Shown here: in pieces, positions 24,498 to 29,708 of the stretch | Position numbering within the stretch: the stretch's first letter is position 1 | How the letters are laid out: each line of letters opens with the position of its first letter | Source: JASBSR01 sp963847575 | GTDB lineage: Bacteria; Pseudomonadota; Gammaproteobacteria; SZUA-229 | Assembly (NCBI GenBank): GCA_963847575.1 | Contig: CAWKAL010000024.1 | Span: forward strand, 1 to 29,708 | Direction: 5' to 3' | DNA: 29,708 nt | Made by a program: the position numbers and the translations under genes | Notes under the pieces: model-generated | What the model was told of the DNA's origin: nothing | The model's input: the letters and a program-made list of their open reading frames with translations, nothing else | The model's database searches: none

Positions 24498-26378
24498 TTA
24501 CTCTAACACCTTGAGGTTTTTCTGAACTTCGTAGTCAGCACTGATTTCTGCAAGCGCGGCATCGTATTCAGCCTTGGCGACATCCTGCACCAGGCGCTGT
24601 TTAATGGCATCAAGCTGGCTTTGCTCCACCTTCTCCGGCGTAATAACCTTATGCAGTATTACTACGGCAACATCAGCACCACCCAGCGCGGTTTCGGCTG
24701 CATTAACTTTACCTGCATCGGGTTTCGCCATGTCGAAGGCGAGCTGCAATGCGGCAGGGTTCACTTTTTCATCACCTGTGCGTTTAACACTGACGAGCGA
24801 GTCCAGCGTTACACCCTTCGCGACCAGGTTTGCAGCCGGTGTGCCTGCAAGGATTTTAGCTTTCGCTTCACGCGCAAGCTTCAAGGTTTCAGCACGCGCT
24901 TTTTCGAGTTGCAGGCTTTTGTAGATTTCACTGCGTACTTCTTCAAGCGGAATTTTGCTTGCTGGAATATGCTGGCTCACACGCAACACCACGACATGAT
25001 CCGGTGACAGCTCGATGACATCACTGTTAACGCCCTGCGACAGCACCGCCTGTGAGAAAGCCGCTTCACGTATTTTAGCTTCTGCCGCAATGCCATTACC
25101 TGCATTTCGGGTCATAAGATCTGTCTTGCTTATCGTCAGACCTGAGGCTTCTGCCGCATGATCCAGGCTGTCAGGATTTTCATAAGAGGTGGTTGCCAGC
25201 AGCTCGGACTGATCGTAAAACATGCTGCTAATGATGTCGCGTTTCAGATCGGTTTCTATCTCATTGCGTTTAGCTTCAAGCGAAGCCGGTTTTTCCTTGC
25301 GGATGTCATCGAGTTTTATCAGGTGCAGGCCAAACTGCGACTCCACGATATCACTCACATCCCCTGTACTTGCCATGGCATACAGCGCATCCTCAAAAGG
25401 CTTGACCATTTGCCCACGTTCGACCCAGTCAAGATCACCGCCATTTTCAGCCGAACCGGTATCTTCCGAGTACTGTTTTGCTAGTGCGCTGAAAGCCTCG
25501 CCAGCAGCCAGTGCCTGCTTAACTTTTTCAAGTTTTGCTAATGCCGCATCACGATCGGGGTCGAGTTTTACCAGTATATGGCTGGCTTTGCGCTGTTCAC
25601 GTTGAGACACCTGCGCGACATAATCATCGTAGGCCTGCTTGATTTTTTGCTCGTCGAGTTTGATCTCTTTTGAAACTTGCTCGCCGGTCAGCTCGATATA
25701 ATCGATAGCGACCTGCTCGTCCGTCATGAATTGTTCGATACGTGCATCGTATGCTGCCTGCACGTCTGCATCAGACACAGACACGCTATCGACCTGGTTG
25801 CTGACATCGAATTTCAGCAGACTAATTTCACGCTGCTGGGCTTCAAGCTTTGCCAGTTGCTCCAGTTCCGCATTGGTTACCAATGCAGTCGCGCGCAATC
25901 CATTACTGAACTGCTGCACCCGGATCTCGTTACGCACTTCGTCTTCGAACTGCGGAATGGTCTGGCCACGCGAACGCACGATGCTTTCAAAAACTGCGCG
26001 ATCGAAACTACCGCCCTGGCTGAACAGGGATTTGATGTTACTGGAGAGTTGCGCGTCAGATACACGGTAACCGGATTCGGTTGTATATGACTCAAGGATT
26101 TTTCTGTTGATGAGCTGGTCGAGCACCATGCCCTTCAGCATGCTGTCTTCGAACGGAAGCTGGTTTCCGAAGCGCTCACGCAGTTCCTGTTTTTGCCTGG
26201 TGAGATTGTAATCCAGCTCCTGGGTTGATACTTCTATATCACCAATTTTTGCTGCATACGGTGCTTCAGCGCCACCGATATAGGACTGGATTCCCCAGAG
26301 CGCGAAAGGCAGCGAGATGAACCCTACAACAATAGCGCCCAGCCAGCCTTTTATTCGATCATTAATCGCCTGTAACAT
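24498..26378 (-). CDS. ppiD: Periplasmic chaperone/peptidyl-prolyl isomerase PpiD
   Basis: A 626-residue inner-membrane-anchored SurA-like chaperone that helps proteins leaving SecYEG. It has a short cytoplasmic start, one membrane helix (about 13-34, LGAIVVGFISLPFALWGIQS), an N-terminal chaperone domain, a parvulin-type domain (about 260-360, SHILVKLDPD through GGDLDWVERGQMVKPFEDAL and SQFGLHLIKLDD), and a C-terminal domain. Its start at 26378 is the standard MLQAINDRIKGWLG. It lies downstream of hupB and the tRNAs and has its own putative promoter. Its known partner YfgM is also encoded in this window. Confidence 0.95.
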   Translation of the reverse strand: MLQAINDRIKGWLGAIVVGFISLPFALWGIQSYIGGAEAPYAAKIGDIEVSTQELDYNLTRQKQELRERFGNQLPFEDSMLKGMVLDQLINRKILESYTTESGYRVSDAQLSSNIKSLFSQGGSFDRAVFESIVRSRGQTIPQFEDEVRNEIRVQQFSNGLRATALVTNAELEQLAKLEAQQREISLLKFDVSNQVDSVSVSDADVQAAYDARIEQFMTDEQVAIDYIELTGEQVSKEIKLDEQKIKQAYDDYVAQVSQREQRKASHILVKLDPDRDAALAKLEKVKQALAAGEAFSALAKQYSEDTGSAENGGDLDWVERGQMVKPFEDALYAMASTGDVSDIVESQFGLHLIKLDDIRKEKPASLEAKRNEIETDLKRDIISSMFYDQSELLATTSYENPDSLDHAAEASGLTISKTDLMTRNAGNGIAAEAKIREAAFSQAVLSQGVNSDVIELSPDHVVVLRVSQHIPASKIPLEEVRSEIYKSLQLEKARAETLKLAREAKAKILAGTPAANLVAKGVTLDSLVSVKRTGDEKVNPAALQLAFDMAKPDAGKVNAAETALGGADVAVVILHKVITPEKVEQSQLDAIKQRLVQDVAKAEYDAALAEISADYEVQKNLKVLE

Positions 26379-26431
26379 GAACCTGACTCATTAATCTGTG
26401 TTTCAAGATTTCCGGTTAATTTTGTGGCGCA

Positions 26432-26461
26432 ATTATAGCCGAAACAGCACGTGTAACTGAA
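26432..26461 (-). promoter_or_regulatory. Probable ppiD promoter
   Basis: Minus-strand TTCAGT (26461-26456), an 18-base spacer and a perfect TATAAT (26437-26432), about 55 bases upstream of the ppiD ATG and downstream of tRNA-Asp. The -10 is strong and the -35 is weak. Confidence 0.5.
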
Positions 26462-26521
26462 CGTATTGCTGGCGAAATCGCCTGAAACATGCATTTGCAC
26501 AGAAATAACAGGAATAGATAA

Positions 26522-26598
26522 TGGCGGACCGGACGGGACTCGAACCCGCGACCTCCGGCGTGACAGGCCGGCATTCTAACCAGCTGAACTACCGGTCC
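26522..26598 (-). tRNA. tRNA-Asp (GTC)
   Basis: A 77-base cloverleaf with acceptor GGACCGG/CCGGTCC, anticodon stem CCGGC/GCCGG around CTGTCAC (anticodon GTC), T-arm GCGGGTTCGAGTCCCGT and encoded 3' CCA. It lies 4 bases after tRNA-Val and is likely processed from the same transcript. Confidence 0.97.
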
Positions 26599-26602
26599 GA
26601 AG

Positions 26603-26678
26603 TGGTGGGTGCTGAGGGGATCGAACCCCCGACATTCGCCTTGTAAGGGCGACGCTCTACCAGCTGAGCTAAGCACCC
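26603..26678 (-). tRNA. tRNA-Val (TAC)
   Basis: A 76-base cloverleaf with acceptor GGGTGCT/AGCACCC, D-arm GCTCAGCTGGTAGAGC, anticodon loop CTTACAA (anticodon TAC), T-arm with TTCGATC and encoded CCA. It lies 15 bases after the hupB stop, so it is probably cotranscribed with hupB or processed from its mRNA. Confidence 0.97.
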
Positions 26679-26693
26679 CACCGAAAGAGCGCG

Positions 26694-26966
26694 CTAGTTT
26701 ACGGCATCTTTCAGAGCTTTGCCAGGCTTGAATGCAGGAACATTTGCAGCCGAAATCTGGATCTCAGCACCGGTCTGGGGATTACGACCTGTCCTTGCTG
26801 AACGTTTGCGAACCATGAATGAACCGAAGCCCACAATGCTTACCTGATCACCCTGTTTAAGCGCATCAGAAATTACAGAGATAACGCTATCGAGTGCACG
26901 AGCGGAATCAGCTTTGGACAAGCCTGCTGCTTCTGCAACAGCATCAATCATTTCAGTTTTATTCAT
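26694..26966 (-). CDS. hupB: DNA-binding protein HU-beta
   Basis: A 90-residue histone-like nucleoid protein that bends DNA as a dimer. It has MNKTEMIDAVAEAAGLSKAD at the start, the GFGSF turn, the DNA-minor-groove arm with RSARTGRNPQTG and ending VPAFKPGKALKDAVN. The length is that of the family. It has a strong promoter about 120 bases upstream and lies between lon and the tRNA pair, a common gammaproteobacterial order. Confidence 0.97.
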   Translation of the reverse strand: MNKTEMIDAVAEAAGLSKADSARALDSVISVISDALKQGDQVSIVGFGSFMVRKRSARTGRNPQTGAEIQISAANVPAFKPGKALKDAVN

Positions 26967-27082
26967 TGAATTTTCCCGGTTTGAGGTGGATTAGTTATTA
27001 TTTACTTCTCGTTATGTGTTTTTTTGTGTGCAGCCTGAAGGCATAAAAAGCGTGCTGACAGTATAAGCAGAAAAACGCCGTT

Positions 27083-27112
27083 TTTATACCAGTCTCAAGC
27101 ATCACGTGTCAA
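27083..27112 (-). promoter_or_regulatory. hupB promoter
   Basis: Minus-strand TTGACA (27112-27107, perfect), an 18-base spacer ending in TGG, and TATAAA (27088-27083), which also makes an extended -10. It lies about 120 bases upstream of the hupB ATG, leaving a long T/A-rich leader. The lon-hupB gap (26967-27171) otherwise holds only a weak hairpin beside a T run near 27138-27165 that could end lon transcripts. Confidence 0.8.
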
Positions 27113-27171
27113 CGTGAATACTTTTCAAATAACCGGAAAAAACGACGTTTTACTACTTTACAAACGACTAC

Positions 27172-29603
27172 TTAGTGTGGTCTCAAGGCGTCATCAGATT
27201 TTTTTCCCTTACCACGACCACTTGTCTTTCTGTCACTTGCAGGCCCATCTTCAAGTGGAGTCGGCGCTTTTTGCAGTGCAACTTCAAGCACCTGGTCGAT
27301 CCACTGCACAGGACGAATATCAAGCTTGGCCAGAATATTCTTGGGTATTTCGGCCAGGTCTTTCTTGTTTTCCAGCGGAATGATCACGGTGGCTATACCT
27401 GCCCGGTGTGCGGCCAGTAATTTCTCCTTGAGCCCACCGATAGGTAATACTTCACCACGCAGGGTAATTTCGCCTGTCATCGCCACACTGGCTTTTACCG
27501 GTATACTGGTCAGCACAGATGCGAGTGCCGTGCACATGCCAACACCTGCGCTCGGGCCGTCTTTGGGTGTCGCACCTTCCGGTACATGAATATGTATATC
27601 CTTGTTCTCAAGAAAATCAGGCTGCAGGCCCAGTGACGCAGAGCGACTGCGTATGACAGTCATCGCTGCCTGAATGGATTCCTGCATCACGTCGCCCAGT
27701 TGACCGGTATGAGACAACTTGCCTTTACCCGGCATCACTGCAGACTCAATAGTCAGCAGCTCACCACCGACTTCTGTCCACGCCAGGCCATTGACCTGAC
27801 CGACCTGATCATTATCTTCTGCCACACCGTAACGGAAGCGCTTAACACCAAGAAATTTTTCCAGGTTGCGCGCGGTGACATGAACAGTATCAGCATTGGT
27901 TTTAACCACCATTTGCTTGACAACTTTTCGGCAAATTTTGGCGATCTCACGCTCCATGCTACGCACCCCGGCTTCACGTGTATAAAAACGCACGATATCG
28001 CGTAGCGCGGAATCATTCACTGACAGCTCGTCAGCTTTGAGGCCGTTGTTTTCCATTTGCTTGGGCAACAGGTAATTTTTCGCAATCTCGACTTTTTCGT
28101 CTTCGGTATATCCCGGCAGGCGAATCACTTCCATGCGGTCAAGCAGAGGCGCGGGTATATTTAAAGAGTTGGCTGTCGCTACAAACATAACGTCAGACAG
28201 GTCGAAGTCGACTTCAAGGTAATGATCCGAGAATGTATGGTTCTGTTCAGGATCGAGCACTTCAAGCAGGGCCGACGCCGGGTCACCACGGAAATCAGCC
28301 GCCATCTTGTCAATTTCGTCGAGCAGGAACAGCGGATTGCGTGTACCCACCTTGGACAGATTCTGAATTACCTTGCCCGGCAAAGAGCCGATATAGGTAC
28401 GACGATGACCACGAATTTCAGATTCATCACGTACACCACCCAGCGCCATACGCGTGTACTTGCGATTGGTTGCACGCGCGATCGACTGACCCAGTGAGGT
28501 TTTACCCACACCCGGCGGACCCACCAGGCAGAGTATCGGACCCTTGAGTTTTTTAACGCGCTGTTGCACAGCAAGATATTCAAGAATACGTTCTTTGACT
28601 TTTTCCAGGCCGTAGTGATCATCATTCAGGACTTTTTCAGCCGCCGCGAGATCATTGCGGATCTTGGTTTTTTTCTTCCACGGGCAATCAGCCAGCCAGT
28701 CGATGTAATTTCTCACCACGGTGGCTTCTGCCGACATCGGTGACATCATCTTCAGCTTGTTGAGCTCGTTGGTGGCTTTCTTTTTCGCTTCCTTGCTCAT
28801 GCCTGCGTCTTCGATGCGCCTGGCGAGTTCTTCAACTTCATTGGGCGCATCTTCCATCTCACCGAGCTCTTTCTGGATGGCTTTCATCTGCTCGTTAAGA
28901 TAGTACTCGCGCTGGCTTTTTTCCATTTGCTGCTTGACGCGGCCACGTATGCGTTTTTCAATTTGCAGCAGATCGATTTCGGCATCGATCAGGCTCATTA
29001 AATATTCAAGGCGTTTATGCACATCGAAGATTTCGAGAATTTTCTGTTTTTCCTCGAGCTTCAGCGACATATGCGCTGCGATGGTATCGGACAGGCGTGA
29101 TGGTTCATCGATGCCAGCCAGTGACGTTAAAATTTCAGCAGGTATTTTCTTATTGAGTTTCACATACTGGTCGAACACACCCAGAATAGAACGCGAAAGA
29201 ATTTCAACTTCGCGGTCGTCTTCAGGCACGACGTCATCCAGCAGTTCATAGCTGGCAACAAAAAATTCGTTTTCATGAATATCCACTACGCGAGCACGCT
29301 GCGCGCCTTCGACCAGCACCTTGATAGTGCCATCGGGCAATTTTAGCAGTTGCAGAATAGTGGCCAGGGTGCCAATTTCGTGAACGTCCTTGATGCCCGG
29401 CTCGTCGATGTCCGCACTTTTTTGTGCCACCAGCAGGATTTGCTTGTTGTCCTGCATCGCCGCATCCAGTGCATGAATGGATTTTTCACGGCCGACAAAC
29501 AGCGGGATCACCATGTGGGGATAAACCACCACATCGCGCAAGGGTAATACGGGTACTTCAGAAGAATGTGTGATTGCGTACTCTGGTCGCTTAAACTGGC
29601 CAT
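27172..29603 (-). CDS. lon: ATP-dependent protease Lon (5' end probably shifted by one base)
   Basis: Cytoplasmic AAA+ serine protease degrading misfolded and regulatory proteins. It has the N-terminal substrate domain (RDVVVYPHMVIPLFVGREKS), Walker A GPPGVGKTSLG, Walker B LFLLDEID, and the Ser-Lys dyad (PKDGPSAGVGMC; GGLKEKLLAAHRAG). The uninterrupted frame from 29541 starts with TTG, but coding resemblance continues upstream in the same frame (SEVPVLPL), where no ATG or GTG exists before a stop. An ATG at 29603 with TTGAGG 5 bases upstream is one base out of frame. Inserting a single base between about 29545 and 29600 would give a normal Lon start (MASLSDQS...). The C-terminal tail is lysine/glycine-rich. 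Its position before hupB is standard. Confidence 0.93.
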
Positions 29604-29634
29604 ACGTGCCTCAAGGTTGCATAAGGAGTCCGTG

Positions 29635-29665
29635 ATTATATGTAGGCGGTTGCCGCGATTTTCAA
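29635..29665 (-). promoter_or_regulatory. Possible lon promoter
   Basis: Minus-strand TTGAAA (29665-29660), a 19-base spacer and perfect TATAAT (29640-29635), about 30 bases upstream of the proposed lon ATG. The spacer is long, so the -35 is doubtful. I see no clear sigma-32 heat-shock element, though only about 100 bases of upstream sequence are available. The gene beyond the window edge, often clpX, is not visible. Confidence 0.4.
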
Positions 29666-29708
29666 TCCGTGAAAACCTGTTTATTCCTTTTTATTGTGCC
29701 TGTTTATC

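Noticed and set aside
26416..26676. An 86-residue frame with VQLVRMPACHAGGRGFESRP
   Set aside because: It is translation of the tRNA-Asp and tRNA-Val genes, a classic spurious ORF.
1..29708. CRISPR arrays, transposases, integrases, phage genes, toxin-antitoxin pairs
   Set aside because: No regular spaced repeats or recognisable proteins of these kinds on either strand.

Overview
The window is a chromosomal block from a gammaproteobacterium with mid-range GC. The evidence for this placement is the full Isc iron-sulfur operon, the rlmN-pilW-rodZ-hisS-yfgM-bamB-der run, and the lon-hupB-tRNA-ppiD-fabI-yej order; from memory, Pseudomonas-type genomes have close versions of both runs. Almost every gene is on the minus strand. 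The only plus-strand protein gene I accept is fabI. I recognise no mobile element, CRISPR array or phage segment, and no gap between genes exceeds about 230 bases.

Following transcription from high to low coordinates: lon (5' end irregular), hupB, tRNA-Val and tRNA-Asp, ppiD, then a dicarboxylate/amino-acid:cation symporter. fabI follows on the plus strand, divergent from the yejABEF peptide importer. Next comes iscR with a promoter overlapped by two IscR type-1-like sites, followed by iscS-iscU-iscA-hscB-hscA-fdx-iscX. A strong hairpin separates iscX from rlmN-pilW-rodZ-hisS-yfgM-bamB-der. The block ends with a frameshifted outer-membrane porin, a Sel1-repeat protein with a long charged coiled coil, and the first 113 codons of mrcB (PBP1B).

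The central operon builds and delivers Fe-S clusters. IscS supplies sulfur, IscU is the scaffold, HscB/HscA release the cluster, Fdx supplies electrons, IscA and IscX assist, and IscR senses cluster status. RlmN directly downstream is itself a 4Fe-4S radical-SAM enzyme. The following genes join pilus biogenesis, cell-shape control, histidyl-tRNA synthesis, outer-membrane assembly and ribosome GTPase functions. ndk and ispG, often present in this run, are absent.

The most notable oddities are single-base frame breaks. The porin and iscS each need one base added and one removed, and both breaks restore perfect family-like reading; lon seems to need one base added near its start. Because iscS and lon otherwise look intact, base-call or assembly error is the simplest explanation, but the sequence alone cannot settle it. 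A 31-base imperfect inverted repeat made of TAATGAA-like units between iscS and iscU is the most unusual non-coding structure. I found no convincing undescribed multi-gene system.
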